A DNA stretch of 64,000 bases from Magnetospirillum sp. Lineage in GTDB: Bacteria; Pseudomonadota; Alphaproteobacteria; Rhodospirillales; Magnetospirillaceae. Below are positions 16,827-27,704 of the stretch, one piece after another. Positions within the stretch are counted from its first letter, which is position 1; each line of letters starts with the position of its first letter. Under the pieces are notes generated by a model that saw nothing but the letters and a program-made list of their open reading frames with translations, was not told the DNA's origin and searched no databases. A program made the position numbers and the translations under genes. Location of the stretch: positions 1 to 64,000 of the forward strand of contig JANQAI010000005.1 of NCBI GenBank assembly GCA_024707145.1, read 5' to 3'.

Positions 16827-17162
16827 ATGGTGCCCGGATTAAGCCTTCTGATCGTCATCGCCATCGTGGCCGTGGCCCTGTGGGCCATCGCGTTGCGCTG
16901 GCAGCACGATTTCCCGCGCGGCCCGGTGCCGGTGCTCCGCCGCCCCTACGACAACCAGAACCACACCCTGACCCTGGTGGGCAAGGACGGCCGGCCCAAC
17001 CCGGCGCAGTACGAGGTCTTCCCCAACTATGCCAGCGCCCTGGTCCGCCAGCGCGGCCTGTCGCGCACGGGCCAGGCCTCGGTGATCACCCACACCGACA
17101 GCGGCGAGGTGCGGATGGACTTCGCCACCATGTTCGGGCCGTTCGGACGGATCTATTACTGA
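16827..17162 (+). CDS. small membrane-anchored hypothetical protein
   Basis: A 111-aa protein with one N-terminal membrane helix (residues 4-24, LSLLIVIAIVAVALWAIAL) and a soluble C-terminal domain of about 85 residues (NHTLTLVGKDGRP; ITHTDSGEVRMDFATMFG). The RBS GGAGAGG supports the ATG. I do not recognise the family. It converges on the nad operon with 12 bp between the stops. The 248-bp region upstream holds no gene and a few weak inverted repeats. Confidence 0.6.
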   Translation: MVPGLSLLIVIAIVAVALWAIALRWQHDFPRGPVPVLRRPYDNQNHTLTLVGKDGRPNPAQYEVFPNYASALVRQRGLSRTGQASVITHTDSGEVRMDFATMFGPFGRIYY

Positions 17163-17174
17163 CGAGGCCGGCGC

Positions 17175-17549
17175 TCAGCGCAGCAGCAGCTTGAGCACCA
17201 GCACCTCCTTGGCCTTCTCGCCGCTGGGGTCCTTGCGCAGGACATCCAGCGCCACCGCCTTGATGGTGGCGGCGGGGTTGCCGCGCGAGAATTCCTCCCA
17301 CGGCATGGCCGACAGGGTCTGGGCGATCTTGTCGGACACCTTCTTGTTCAGGCTGGTCTGGGCTGGAAACACCGCGCTCAGGTCCATGTTGACCGCATGG
17401 AACAGGCCGTCGGCATCCCAGAACTCCACGACGATGCCGGGCATCTTCACGTAGAACTCGGTCGGCTCGCCGCCCTCGGCGGCATGGGCGCCCAACGGCG
17501 CCAGCGCCAGCAGCGCGGCCAGGACGGCGCGGCGGGAGAGGTGGGCCAT
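17175..17549 (-). CDS. exported FliL-like protein
   Basis: A 124-aa protein with a signal peptide containing a twin-arginine pair (HLSRRAVLAALLALAPLG). The mature part resembles the periplasmic domain of FliL: a beta strand FYVKMPGIVVEF, then a helix (KKVSDKIAQTLSAMPWEEFS), and a final strand VLVLKLLL. It lacks the FliL membrane anchor. It is the last gene of the operon starting at nadA, 3 bp after the cyclic-nucleotide-binding gene. The assignment rests on pattern only and is uncertain. Confidence 0.5.
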   Translation of the reverse strand: MAHLSRRAVLAALLALAPLGAHAAEGGEPTEFYVKMPGIVVEFWDADGLFHAVNMDLSAVFPAQTSLNKKVSDKIAQTLSAMPWEEFSRGNPAATIKAVALDVLRKDPSGEKAKEVLVLKLLLR

Positions 17550-17552
17550 GGC

Positions 17553-17948
17553 CTATTGCCGGCCGTCGAGGGCGAGGGTGACCTGCGCCTCGGCCAGTTC
17601 CGCACCCATCAGGCGGATGTTGCCCAACAGCGCGTTGACGATCACGCGCACCCCCTTGGGCGCCTGCTCCAGCTGTTCGGTCAGGCGGTCCTTGCCGATG
17701 ACCACGCAGGCGGTCTCGGCTTCGGCCACCGCCGAGGCCATGCGCGGCTGGTCGTCGATCAGCGCCATCTCGCCGAAGATGCCGCCCTGGATGACGGTGC
17801 CCAGGTCCACCCGCTGCCCCTTGACCGTCTTGAAGATGGCGACGCGGCCGTATTCCACCACATAGGCCTCGTGGCCGGGCTCGCCCTCGTCGAAGATGCG
17901 GGTGCCGGGTTCGAACACCCGGCGGCGGGAATTGCTGGTCTGCGTCAT
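17553..17948 (-). CDS. single cyclic-nucleotide-binding-domain protein
   Basis: A 131-aa protein consisting of one cNMP-binding domain. The phosphate-binding cassette is canonical: FGEMALIDDQPRMASAVA (about residues 60-77), with the Glu and Arg that contact the ribose-phosphate both present. No effector domain or helix-turn-helix is fused. It starts 15 bp after nadB and is probably part of the same transcript. This suggests a sensory or regulatory partner, possibly acting on NAD synthesis, though that is only inferred. Confidence 0.82.
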   Translation of the reverse strand: MTQTSNSRRRVFEPGTRIFDEGEPGHEAYVVEYGRVAIFKTVKGQRVDLGTVIQGGIFGEMALIDDQPRMASAVAEAETACVVIGKDRLTEQLEQAPKGVRVIVNALLGNIRLMGAELAEAQVTLALDGRQ

Positions 17949-17962
17949 CTGGCCCCCTCGGC

Positions 17963-19545
17963 TCAGGATTGGCGCCGGACGGAAAAGTTCTTCGGCACCA
18001 GGATGGTATTCTGCACCGGGGCGATGCTGTCCGGAGTGGGATAGTCGATGGTGTAGTGCAGCCCCCGGCTTTCCCGCCGCTGCAATGCCGACCGCACGAT
18101 CAACTCGGCCACCATGGCCAGGTTGCGCAGTTCCAGCAGGTCGCTGGTGACGCGGAAGCTGCCGTAATATTCCTCGATCTCGGACAGCAGCAGCTTGACC
18201 CGGTGCTTGGCCCGCTCCAGCCGCTTGGTGGAACGCACGATGCCCACATAGTCCCACATGAAGCGGCGCAGTTCGTCCCAGTTGTGGGCCACCACCACCT
18301 CCTCGTCGGAATCGGTGACCCAGCTTTCGTCCCAGGCGGCAATCACCGGCGGCGGCGGAATATTGGCCAGGCGGCCGGCGATGTCCTCGGCGGCGGCGGC
18401 GCCGAACACCAGGCATTCCAGCAGCGAGTTGGAGGCCAGACGGTTGGCGCCGTGCAGCCCGGTGCACGACACCTCGCCGATGGCGTACAGGTTCTCCACG
18501 TCGGTATGGCCGGTGCGGTCGGTCAGCACGCCGCCGCAGGTGTAATGAGCGGCCGGCACCACCGGGATCGGTTCCTTGGTCATGTCGATGCCGTATTTCA
18601 GGCATTCGGCGTAGAGCGTGGGGAAATGGGCGACGATGAAATCGGCTGGCTTGTGGCTGATGTCCAGGTAGACGCTTTCACAGCCCAGGCGCTTCATCAC
18701 GTCGTCGATGGCACGCGCCACGATGTCGCGCGGCGCCAGTTCGCCGCGCGGGTCGTATTCGTCCATGAAGCGGGTGCCGTCGGGGCGCAGCAGCTTGCCG
18801 CCCTCGCCGCGCACCGCTTCCGAGATCAGGAACGACTTGGCCCTGGGATGGTACAGGCAGGTGGGGTGGAACTGGCTGAATTCCATGTTGCCCACCCGGC
18901 AGCCGGCGCGCCACGCCATGGCGATGCCATCGCCGGTGGAACCGTCGGGATTGGAGGAATAGAGGTAGACGCGGCTGGCGCCGCCGCTGGCCAGCACCAC
19001 CGCGCGGGCGTCCAGGGCCACCACCGAGCCGGTGGAGCGGTCCAGCGCATAGGCGCCGACGCAGCGGCCCAGCCGGCCGCCGGCCAGACGCTCGCGGATC
19101 AGGTCGACGGCGTTGTGGTGCTCGAAGATGTCGGCGCCGGACTCCCGCAGCCGCGCCATCAGGCCGGTCTGCACGGCGCGGCCGGTGGCGTCGGCGGAAT
19201 GGATGACGCGGCGGTGGGAATGCCCGCCCTCGCGGGTCAGGTGGTAGGCGCCGTCCTCGCGGTCGAACACCACGCCCTGGCCGATCAGCCAGTCGATGGC
19301 CGCCCGCGCGTTCTCCACCACGAAGCGCACCGACTCGACATTGCACAGGCCGGCGCCGGCATTCAGCGTGTCGGCCAAGTGGGAGTCGGTGGAATCGGCG
19401 GCGTCCAGCACGGCGGCGATGCCGCCCTGGGCGTACATGGTGCTGCCCTCGGACAGCGGCCCCTTGGCCAGCACCGCCACGCGGGCATTGGGCTTGGCGG
19501 CCAGCACGCGCAGCGCCAGCGACAGACCCGCCGCGCCCGAGCCGA

Positions 19546-19567
<22 letters not shown>
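17963..19567 (-). CDS. nadB: L-aspartate oxidase NadB
   Basis: A 534-aa FAD enzyme that oxidises L-aspartate to iminoaspartate, the first step of de novo NAD synthesis. The FAD motif [13 protein letters not shown] lies at residues 7-19. Also present are [15 protein letters not shown], the [10 protein letters not shown] and HPTCLYHP segments, and the substrate-site [12 protein letters not shown], all as in the fumarate-reductase/aspartate-oxidase family. The start at 19567 is preceded by GAGGAAAGG. It follows nadC with overlap or near-contact, in the order nadA-nadC-nadB. Confidence 0.96.
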
Positions 19568-20409
<842 letters not shown>

Positions 20410-20420
<11 letters not shown>

Positions 20421-21438
20421 TGGGCGTGGCTCCCGACGACATGGGCACCGATTTCGACATTTCCAGCATGCGCTCCAGCGGCTTCAGGGCCTCGATCCGC
20501 AGGTCCTCGGGCACGGTCAGGGCCGGGGCGGCGTTGACCATGGCCAGATAGATCTTTTCCAGCGTGTTCCTGGCCATGAACGGGCAATCGGCGCAGGAGG
20601 CGCAGGCACCCTCGGCGAAGGGGGCGGGAATGAAGGTCTTACCCGGGGCCGCCTTGGTCATCTGGTGGATGATGTGCGGCTCGGTGGCGATGATGAATTC
20701 CTGCGCTTCCGTCTTGATGACGTAGTCCAGGATGCCCTTGGTGGAGCCCACGTAATCGGCGTGTTTCAGCACTGCCTCGGGGCATTCGGGATGGGCGGCC
20801 ACCAGCGCCTGGGGATGGCGCACCTTGAGCTTCACCAGTTCCTTTTCCGAGAACTGCTCGTGGATGATGCAGCTGCCCGGCCACAGGGTCATCTCGCGCC
20901 CGGTCTTGCGGGCGATGTAGGCGCCGAGATGGCGGTCGGGGGCGAACAGGATGGGCTTGTCCTTGGGCAGCGCGTTGACGATCACCTCGGCGTTGGACGA
21001 GGTGACGATGACGTCGGACAGCGCCTTGATGTCGGCGGAACAGTTGATGTAGGTGACCGCCAGATGGTCCGGATGCTTCTCGCGGAAGGCACGGAAGGGC
21101 TCGGGCCGGCAGGATTCCTCCAGCGAGCAGCCGGCCTCGGCGTCGGGAATCACCACAGTCTTGGCGGGCGACAGGATCTTCGCCACCTCGCCCATGAAGC
21201 GCACGCCGCAGAACACAATCATGTCGGCGTCGGTGGCCGCCGCCTTGCGCGACAGGTCGAGGGAATCGCCAACGAAATCGGCGAGATCCTGGATCTCGGC
21301 CTCCTGATAGTAATGGGCCAGGATGATGGCGTTCTTCTCGCGGCGCAGGCGGTCGATCTCGGCCACCAGATCCAGGGTGGGATCGATCTGGGCCTCGGTC
21401 ATGGCACCGGGCAAAGGCAGGACAACGGTATCGGTCAT
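20410..21438 (-). CDS. nadA: quinolinate synthase NadA
   Basis: A 342-aa [4Fe-4S] enzyme that condenses iminoaspartate with dihydroxyacetone phosphate to quinolinate. Characteristic segments are AIILAHYYQEAEIQDLADF, VFCGVRFMGEVAKIL, the Cys in EAGCSLEESC, TYINCSADIKALSD, and the C-terminal Cys cluster GACASCADCPF. The ATG at 21438 starts the usual quinolinate-synthase N terminus; the open frame upstream to 21645 is not conserved in character. It is the first gene of nadA-nadC-nadB and is divergent from a receiver-domain gene. Confidence 0.95.
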
Positions 21439-21680
21439 GGGCGTCAGGGCCTTTCGGCGGAGCCGGGGGCGGCTCCGTGAACATGGAGAGTGAAGTAAGA
21501 GCCAATTTCGCCGCGGATGGCAACCCATCACCACGCCGCAACGGCCACCAACCCCCCGATTCGGCGGCTTTTTCGCCATCCCCTGCCAATGATATAGTTC
21601 GGTATGCCCATCGAACGAATTCCCCTGCATACCGCGATGCCCCATTATCCAAGTGGCCGCGGAGGGAAGGAACGGCGATC

Positions 21681-22091
21681 ATGGGTATGTTGGCACAATC
21701 GAACGACGATAAGACCGCGCCGCTGATCGTGGTGATCGAGGACGAGGCCATCGTTCTGGCCGGCTATCAGATGCTGTTCGAAAGCTGGGGCTATCGCGTG
21801 GTGGCGGCGCCATCCACCGAGGATGCCATGAAGGCGCTCCGCGAGGGACAGCACTGTCCCGACTTCATCCTGGCCGATTACCGCCTGAAGGAAGGCAATA
21901 CCGGCACCGAGGCCATCCAGACCCTGCGCAGCGCCTTCGGCGCCGCCATCCCCGGCGTGCTGGTCACCGGCGATACCGCCGTGGACCGCCTGCGCCACGC
22001 CGCCGCCAGCGGCCTGCCCATCCTGCACAAGCCGGTCAACGGCCGCCAATTGCTGGATATCCTGCAGCGCTCGCTGGGCGCCGCCGCCTGA
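21681..22091 (+). CDS. stand-alone response-regulator receiver protein
   Basis: A 136-aa protein with a single receiver domain: acidic pair in VVIEDEAIVLAGY, phospho-acceptor Asp in FILADYRLKEG, Thr in VLVTGDT, and Lys in ILHKPV. No output domain. This form is most like the C-terminal receiver of hybrid kinases, or a CheY-like shuttle protein. The ATG at 21681 has a GGAGGGAAGG RBS; the frame is open upstream to 21477 but without conserved character. No cognate kinase is adjacent. Confidence 0.88.
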   Translation: MGMLAQSNDDKTAPLIVVIEDEAIVLAGYQMLFESWGYRVVAAPSTEDAMKALREGQHCPDFILADYRLKEGNTGTEAIQTLRSAFGAAIPGVLVTGDTAVDRLRHAAASGLPILHKPVNGRQLLDILQRSLGAAA

Positions 22092-22132
22092 GCGGCGCGC
22101 CGGCTGCTGCTTCCCCGCTTCCCCGTCGAAAC

Positions 22133-22348
22133 CTAGCGGGCGCGCCCTTCCAGGGCCTCGATTCGCCGGCGCAATTCCGCCACCTGCTCGGCGATGGCGT
22201 CGCCATCCAGGGCTCGACGCAGGGCGTCGCTGACCCAGGCCCCCACCGTCCGCCCCTCGGCCTTGGCACGGACGACCACGGCTCGGCGCAGATCATCGGG
22301 GATGCCCCGCACGGCCCAGACGGAATCAGACTTAAGGGCATTGGACAT
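22133..22348 (-). CDS. ribbon-helix-helix DNA-binding protein
   Basis: A 71-aa protein. A short beta strand with SVWAVRGIPDDLRRAVV and the helix pair RAKAEGRTVGAWVSDALRRA match the Arc/CopG ribbon-helix-helix fold, followed by a coiled coil (AEQVAELRRRIEALEG). Antitoxins often have this layout, but no toxin gene is adjacent. The ATG at 22348 is preferred; GTG at 22366 is possible and would add six residues. Confidence 0.7.
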   Translation of the reverse strand: MSNALKSDSVWAVRGIPDDLRRAVVVRAKAEGRTVGAWVSDALRRALDGDAIAEQVAELRRRIEALEGRAR

Positions 22349-22366
22349 CGGCAATATAAATCTCAC

Positions 22367-22637
22367 AAAGTTTGACGATTGTTAAACAATAATTGCTCCT
22401 TCCCCATTTCTTGGGCGGAAACTGTGCAAATACTGATCCCGCATATTGCCAAAATCTGGAGACGAGAACATATGCCTCTGGTCTAGCCATTTCGCAACTA
22501 TAATCAGGTAATAGGCGCGCAAATTACCCATGCTGGAGGGGCATGATCCTCCCTTTGCGCTCGTTTCTCGCAGTAGATACGCACAACATGAGCAGTAGAT
22601 AGAGAATTAACTAGCTCGCGCTGCGATTAGGCGGCTA
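22367..22637. other. AT-rich intergenic region
   Basis: This 271-bp stretch has markedly lower GC than its flanks, and I see no gene in it. It contains the inverted repeat ATTGTT/AACAAT near 22378. It probably holds the promoter of the ribbon-helix-helix gene; the last codons of the P-type ATPase gene next to it share the AT-rich composition. Confidence 0.4.
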
Positions 22638-25322
22638 TCAGCGTTTATGACTCCGCATTAAGAGAAAAAATAACTTACGGAGTTCATCTAAAACGAGTAC
22701 AGAGCTTGCCACCCCGGCGGCAAGCGCCCATTCCGCCAGCGCCAGCGCCTCGGTATGGAACACCTTCTGGGCCGGCGGCCAATGCACGGCCGCCGCCTGC
22801 AGCGCCACCACCGCCGCCAGCGCCAGCCACAACTTGCCATTGCGGAACATGCAGCGGCCCAGCGCCGATTCCAGCGCGACGCGTGCGTTGAAGACGTTGA
22901 ACACCTGGAACAGCACGAAGGTGGTGAAGGCCAGGGTGCGGGCATGAGCCTCGCCGCCTCCCTGGCCCAGGGCCCACCAGAACACCCCCAGCGTCCCCGT
23001 CGCCATGGTGATGCCGTAGGCGGCCAGGCGCAGCACACGCTGGCGCGACAGGATGGCCTCGTCGCGGTCGCGCGGATGCTCGTCCATCAGGCCGGGACGC
23101 GGCGGGTCGAAGGCCAGGGCCAGGGCCGGCGGGCCGTCCATGATAATGTTGACCCACAGGATCTGGATGGGATGGAACGGCACCGGCATGCCGATCAACG
23201 GCGCCGCGAACACCGCCAGCAGCGCGCCGACGTTGGTGGAGAGCTGGAAGCGGACGAACTTGATGATGTTGTCGTAGATGGTGCGCCCCTCCTGCACCGC
23301 GTGCACCACGGTGGAGAAGTCATCGTCGGTCAGCACCATGGTGGCCGCCTCGCGGGTGACGTCGCTGCCGGTGCGTCCCATGGCGACGCCGATATCGGCG
23401 CATTTCAGGGCGGCGGCGTCGTTGACGCCGTCGCCGGTCATGGCCACCACATGGCCGCGCGCCCGCAGCGCGGCGACGATGCGCACCTTGTGCTCGGGCG
23501 CCACCCGGGCGAACACGGCGATGTCGTCGATGCGCGCCGCCAAGGCGCCGTCATCCATGGCATCCAGGTCCTTGCCGGTGACCACCTCGCCATCCAGCCC
23601 CAGCGAGCGGCCGATGGCCGCCGCGGTGACGCGGTGGTCGCCGGTGATCATCTTGACCGCGATGCCGGCGCGATCGCAGGCGGCCACGGCGTCGCGCGCC
23701 GACGGGCGCGGCGGGTCCATCAGGCCGACCAGGGCGGTCAGCACCAGCCCCCGTTCCGTCACGGCGGCCAGGGGATCGGCCAGCGCCGCCTCGTCCACCT
23801 CGGCCTCGGCCAGGGCCAGCACGCGCAACGCCTGCGAGCCCAGCCGCTCCACCTCGTGGCGCAGCATGTCGCGATCCCCGGCGGTCAGGGCGCGGTCGCC
23901 CGCCGGCTCGCGCACCCAGCGACAATATTCGGCCACCACGTCGGGGGCGCCCTTGGCGGCCAGCACCAGACGGCCGTCGTGCCGGTGCACGGTCAGCATC
24001 AGCTTGCGCGCCGAATCGAAGGGCAGTTCCGCTACGCGCGGCCAGTCGCAGGCGGCGCCGGCCTTGTCGGCCAGCACCTTCAGGGCGCCTTCGGTGGGAT
24101 CGCCCACCAGGGTCCGGCCCAGAGTCCCGCCAGCCTTGCCGTCGTCGCACAGGCGCGCATCGTTGCACAGCGACCCAGCCCGCAGATACGGCTCCAAGGG
24201 CGGCAGCGGCCCCATGGGATCGTCGGGGTGCAGCCGCCCGGCGGGGTCGTAGCCCTCGCCATCCACGCGGAAGCGGCGGCCCGCCGCCCAGCCGGCCCGC
24301 GCGGTCATCTGGTTGAGCGTCAGCGTGCCGGTCTTGTCCGAGGCGATGACCGTGGTCGAGCCCAGGGTCTCCACCGCCGCCAGACGCTTGACGATGGCGC
24401 CGTGGCGAGCCATGCGGGCCATGCCGATGGCCAGCGTCACCGTCACCACCGCCGGCAGCCCCTCGGGGATGGCCGCCACCGCCAGGGCCACGGCGGTTAG
24501 CACGGTGGCCGCCAGCGGCTCGCCCCGGGCCAGCCCCATGACCAGGATCACCGCCACCACCACGCCGGCCACCATGGCCAGCCGGCGGCCCAACTGGTCC
24601 AGGCGGCGCTGCAGCGGCGTGCCGGACTCGGGGGCGCCTTCCAGCAGGCCGACGATGCGGCCCATCTCGGTGGCGGGACCGGTGGCGGTCACCAGCATCT
24701 CGCCGCGCCCGCGCGTCACCACCGTGTTCATGAAGGCCTGGTTGACGCGGTCGGCCAGGGCGGCGTCGGTTTCGGCCAAGGCCCCGGTATCCTTGACCAC
24801 CGCCACCGATTCGCCGGTCAGGCTGGATTCGTCGATTTCCAGACCATGGGCCACCACCAGCCGGCCGTCGGCGGGAACCCGGTCGCCGGCCTCCAGCAAC
24901 ACAAGGTCGCCGCGCACCAGGCGGTGCGCCTCGACCTCCACCTTCAGGCCATCGCGCCGCACCCGCGACTGCTGCGCCAGCATGCCTTTGAGTGTATCGA
25001 GGATCTTCTCGGCCCGGTGCTCCTGATAGAAGCCCAGGCAGGCGTTGAACAGCACCACCACCAGGATCACCACCATGTCGGTGGTGTCGCCGATCAACCC
25101 GGCCAGCACGCCGGCCGCCATCAGCACCAGGGTCAGCAAGCTCTTGAACTGGTCGAGGAACAGGCGCCAAACCGGCTTGGGCGGCTTTTCCGGCAGGGCG
25201 TTAGGGCCGAAGCGCGTCAGCCGCTCCTCCGCCTCGGCGGGGCTCAGACCGCGTTCCGGGTCGCTGCCCAGGCGCCGGCAAGCTTCGCCGACGGTCAATA
25301 GATGCCAGGACTCATCGCGCAT
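22638..25322 (-). CDS. P-type cation-transporting ATPase (Ca2+-type, P2)
   Basis: An 894-aa P-type ATPase. In order: an N-terminal cation-ATPase domain, actuator domain with SSLTGES (about residue 169), membrane helix 4 with AIPEGLPA, phosphorylation site DKTGTLT (about residue 327), nucleotide-binding domain, hinge TGDGVNDAAALKCADIG, and six C-terminal helices with WVNIIMDGPPALALAFDPP. This is the P2A/P2B layout of SERCA/PMR1-like Ca2+ or Mn2+ exporters. Ion specificity is inferred from the IPEGLP and N-x-x-x-D pattern. It stands alone, 52 bp after egtD in the same orientation. Confidence 0.92.
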   Translation of the reverse strand: MRDESWHLLTVGEACRRLGSDPERGLSPAEAEERLTRFGPNALPEKPPKPVWRLFLDQFKSLLTLVLMAAGVLAGLIGDTTDMVVILVVVLFNACLGFYQEHRAEKILDTLKGMLAQQSRVRRDGLKVEVEAHRLVRGDLVLLEAGDRVPADGRLVVAHGLEIDESSLTGESVAVVKDTGALAETDAALADRVNQAFMNTVVTRGRGEMLVTATGPATEMGRIVGLLEGAPESGTPLQRRLDQLGRRLAMVAGVVVAVILVMGLARGEPLAATVLTAVALAVAAIPEGLPAVVTVTLAIGMARMARHGAIVKRLAAVETLGSTTVIASDKTGTLTLNQMTARAGWAAGRRFRVDGEGYDPAGRLHPDDPMGPLPPLEPYLRAGSLCNDARLCDDGKAGGTLGRTLVGDPTEGALKVLADKAGAACDWPRVAELPFDSARKLMLTVHRHDGRLVLAAKGAPDVVAEYCRWVREPAGDRALTAGDRDMLRHEVERLGSQALRVLALAEAEVDEAALADPLAAVTERGLVLTALVGLMDPPRPSARDAVAACDRAGIAVKMITGDHRVTAAAIGRSLGLDGEVVTGKDLDAMDDGALAARIDDIAVFARVAPEHKVRIVAALRARGHVVAMTGDGVNDAAALKCADIGVAMGRTGSDVTREAATMVLTDDDFSTVVHAVQEGRTIYDNIIKFVRFQLSTNVGALLAVFAAPLIGMPVPFHPIQILWVNIIMDGPPALALAFDPPRPGLMDEHPRDRDEAILSRQRVLRLAAYGITMATGTLGVFWWALGQGGGEAHARTLAFTTFVLFQVFNVFNARVALESALGRCMFRNGKLWLALAAVVALQAAAVHWPPAQKVFHTEALALAEWALAAGVASSVLVLDELRKLFFLLMRSHKR

Positions 25323-25374
25323 GAACGGCCCCCCGTGGCTTCCTCGGACGAAGATAAGTCCAAGCAGGGGGCGG

Positions 25375-26325
25375 TCAACAGCCGGTGCTCACCAACAGGT
25401 GCAGGCTGAACAGGCAGTCCGGATCGATCCACACGGCCTCGGACTCGAAGCCACCCAGGCGGGCAAGCCAGCAGAACTGCTCGGGCGAGTATTTGTAGCA
25501 ATCCTCCACGTGGATGACGTCGCCCCGACGGAAGGCGAAGCGGTGGCCGGCGATCTCCACCCGCTGACGCCGGCCCGCCACCAGATGGATCTCCACCCGT
25601 CCCTCGCGGGCGTTCCACCAGGCGCGATGGTCGAAGGTGGCGGGGTCGAAATCGGCTCCCAGTTCGCGATTGGCCCGCACCAGCAGATTGCGGATGAAGG
25701 CGGCGGTGACGCCCTGGGCATCGTCGTAGGCGGCGTCCAGCAGGCGGGGATCCTTGATCAGGTCCACCCCCACCAGCATGCGCCCGCCCGGCCCCAGCAC
25801 CCGGCCGGCGCGGCGCAGGAAGGCGCGGGCCTCGTCCGGGCGCATGTTGCCGATGGTCGAACCGGGAAAGAAACCCAGCACCGGCCCGTCGCCGCCCATG
25901 GCGTCGGGTGGCAGCGCCAGCGGCCGGGTGAAATCGGCCACCAGGGGCACCACCGCCACGTCGGGGAACAGCGCCGCCATGCGCCGGGCGCCCAGCAGCA
26001 ACGGCTCGCGCGCGACATCGATGGCCACATAGGCCGACGGGCCGGACAGCGCCGCCAGCAGCAGCCGGGTCTTGCGCATGGAACCGCAGCCGAACTCCAC
26101 CACCCGCGCGCCCGGCCCTACCCGCTCGGCGATGGCCCCGCCGCTGGCGGCGAGCAGCGCGATCTCGGTCCGGGTGGGATAATACTCGTCCAATTCGGTG
26201 ATGCGGTCGAACAGCGCCGAGCCTTCGGCGTCGTAGAGATACTTGCAGGGAATGGCGCGGGGCCGCACCGACAGCCCCGCCAGCACCGCTTCGCGGAAAC
26301 CGTCGCTGCCTTGAACCGTGTTCAT
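25375..26325 (-). CDS. egtD: L-histidine N-alpha-methyltransferase EgtD
   Basis: A 316-aa SAM-dependent enzyme that trimethylates histidine to hercynine in ergothioneine synthesis. The N-terminal block [16 protein letters not shown] and EYYPTRTE is diagnostic. The SAM site is [12 protein letters not shown]; further blocks are [17 protein letters not shown] and the C-terminal ERYS-like SPEQFCWLA. The start ATG overlaps the egtB stop as ATGA, so the genes are coupled. Confidence 0.93.
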   Translation of the reverse strand: MNTVQGSDGFREAVLAGLSVRPRAIPCKYLYDAEGSALFDRITELDEYYPTRTEIALLAASGGAIAERVGPGARVVEFGCGSMRKTRLLLAALSGPSAYVAIDVAREPLLLGARRMAALFPDVAVVPLVADFTRPLALPPDAMGGDGPVLGFFPGSTIGNMRPDEARAFLRRAGRVLGPGGRMLVGVDLIKDPRLLDAAYDDAQGVTAAFIRNLLVRANRELGADFDPATFDHRAWWNAREGRVEIHLVAGRRQRVEIAGHRFAFRRGDVIHVEDCYKYSPEQFCWLARLGGFESEAVWIDPDCLFSLHLLVSTGC

Positions 26326-27607
26326 GCATCCTCCGCCAGGCGCAGGCCGGTAAACTGCCAGCGGGCGGCCGGCCACCAGAAATTGCGGGTGGTGGCGCGC
26401 AGATGGCCGGCGGCGGTGGCGCAGCTGCCGCCGCGCAGCACCATGCGGCCGGTCATGAACTTGCCATTGTACTCGCCGAAGGCGCCGGAAGGAGAACGCC
26501 AGCCGGGATAGGGACGGTGCCCGCTGCCGGTCCATTCCCACACGTCCCCGAACATCTGGGCCGGCCCCTCGCCGAGGGCCCCGATGCCCCCAGGGGCAGC
26601 GGACGCAGGAAACCCGCATCCAGCAGGTTGCCGGCCACCGGCAGGACGGCGGCGACGGCCTCCCATTCGGTTTCGGTGGGCAGGCGGAGCCCGGTCCAGC
26701 GGGCATAGGCGTCCGCCTCGTACCAGCTGATGTGGCAGACCGGCGCCTCGGGGTCGACCGCCTCGCGGCCGAACAGGGTCATGGTGGTCCACACGCCCTC
26801 GTCGCACCGCCAGTATTCCGGCGCCGTCCAGCCCTGGAGCTGGAGCTCCTCCCAGCCGTCGGACTGCCACAGGAAGGGGCGGCGGTAGCCGTCGTCCTCC
26901 ATGAAGGCCAGCCAGTCGCCATTGATCACCAGCCGGCCGGCCAGGCGGAAGGGCGCCACCAAATCGGGATGGCGCGGCATTTCGTTGTCGAAGCCGAAAC
27001 CCGGACCGGAATGGCCGATGGCGACCATGCCGCCGGGGTGCTCGATCCATTCCACCACCGAGGCCGCCGCCCGGCGCGGCAGCAGGCGTGGCTTGGCCCA
27101 GGCCGGCATCAGCGGATTGCGGGCGAATAGGGCCAGGCCGTCGGTCAGCAGCAGTTCCTGGTGCTGCTCCTCATGGGCCAGCCCCAGCTCCACCACCGGC
27201 GCCAGTCGGGCCAGGCCGCGCTCGTTGGTCTCGGACAGCAGGTCGATCATGGCGGCGTCGACGCTGCGGCGCCAGGCCAGCACCTCGGACAGCAGGGGAC
27301 GGGTGAGCCAGCCGCGCTCGGCCTGCCGGGGCCGGGCGCCCACGCTGTCGTAATAGGAATTGAACAGCGAGCGGAAGGCGGCATTGAACGGCTTGTAGCG
27401 CGGGTGGAACTCACCCAGGACGAAGGTCTCGAAGAACCATGTGGTGTGGGCCAGATGCCACTTGGCCGGGCTGGCCTCGGGAAAGGCCTGCGCCCCCATG
27501 TCCTCCGGCTCCAGTCCGTCCACCAGGGTTTCGGTCTGCGCCCGGGTGCGACGGAATGCCCGGATCAGGTCGCCGGCGCCGCTATGGCTTGGATTCTCGC
27601 GATTCAT
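26322..27607 (-). CDS. egtB: ergothioneine sulfoxide synthase EgtB (frameshifted)
   Basis: A non-haem iron enzyme that joins hercynine to a thiol. The N-terminal DinB-like domain has [11 protein letters not shown] and the iron motif HEEQHQE (H-x3-H-x-E). The C-terminal formylglycine-generating-type domain includes [20 protein letters not shown] and GDVWEWTGS. The frame breaks at a run of five C on the + strand (26587-26591); the domain continues in the next frame ([13 protein letters not shown] to the end). One extra base would restore RPLPPGGIG. It starts at 27607 and overlaps egtD by 4 bp. Confidence 0.88.
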
Positions 27608-27704
27608 GCCCTGCTCCCCACCGTTCGCGATGGGCCACAAGTCGGATGCGGCCCCGCGCCCTTCAACGCCCCCGTGAGTGGTGCGGGCCCTACCAATCTC
27701 GCGC

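Noticed and set aside
22133..22348. A toxin-antitoxin pair
   Set aside because: The ribbon-helix-helix protein is antitoxin-like, but neither neighbour encodes a recognisable toxin.
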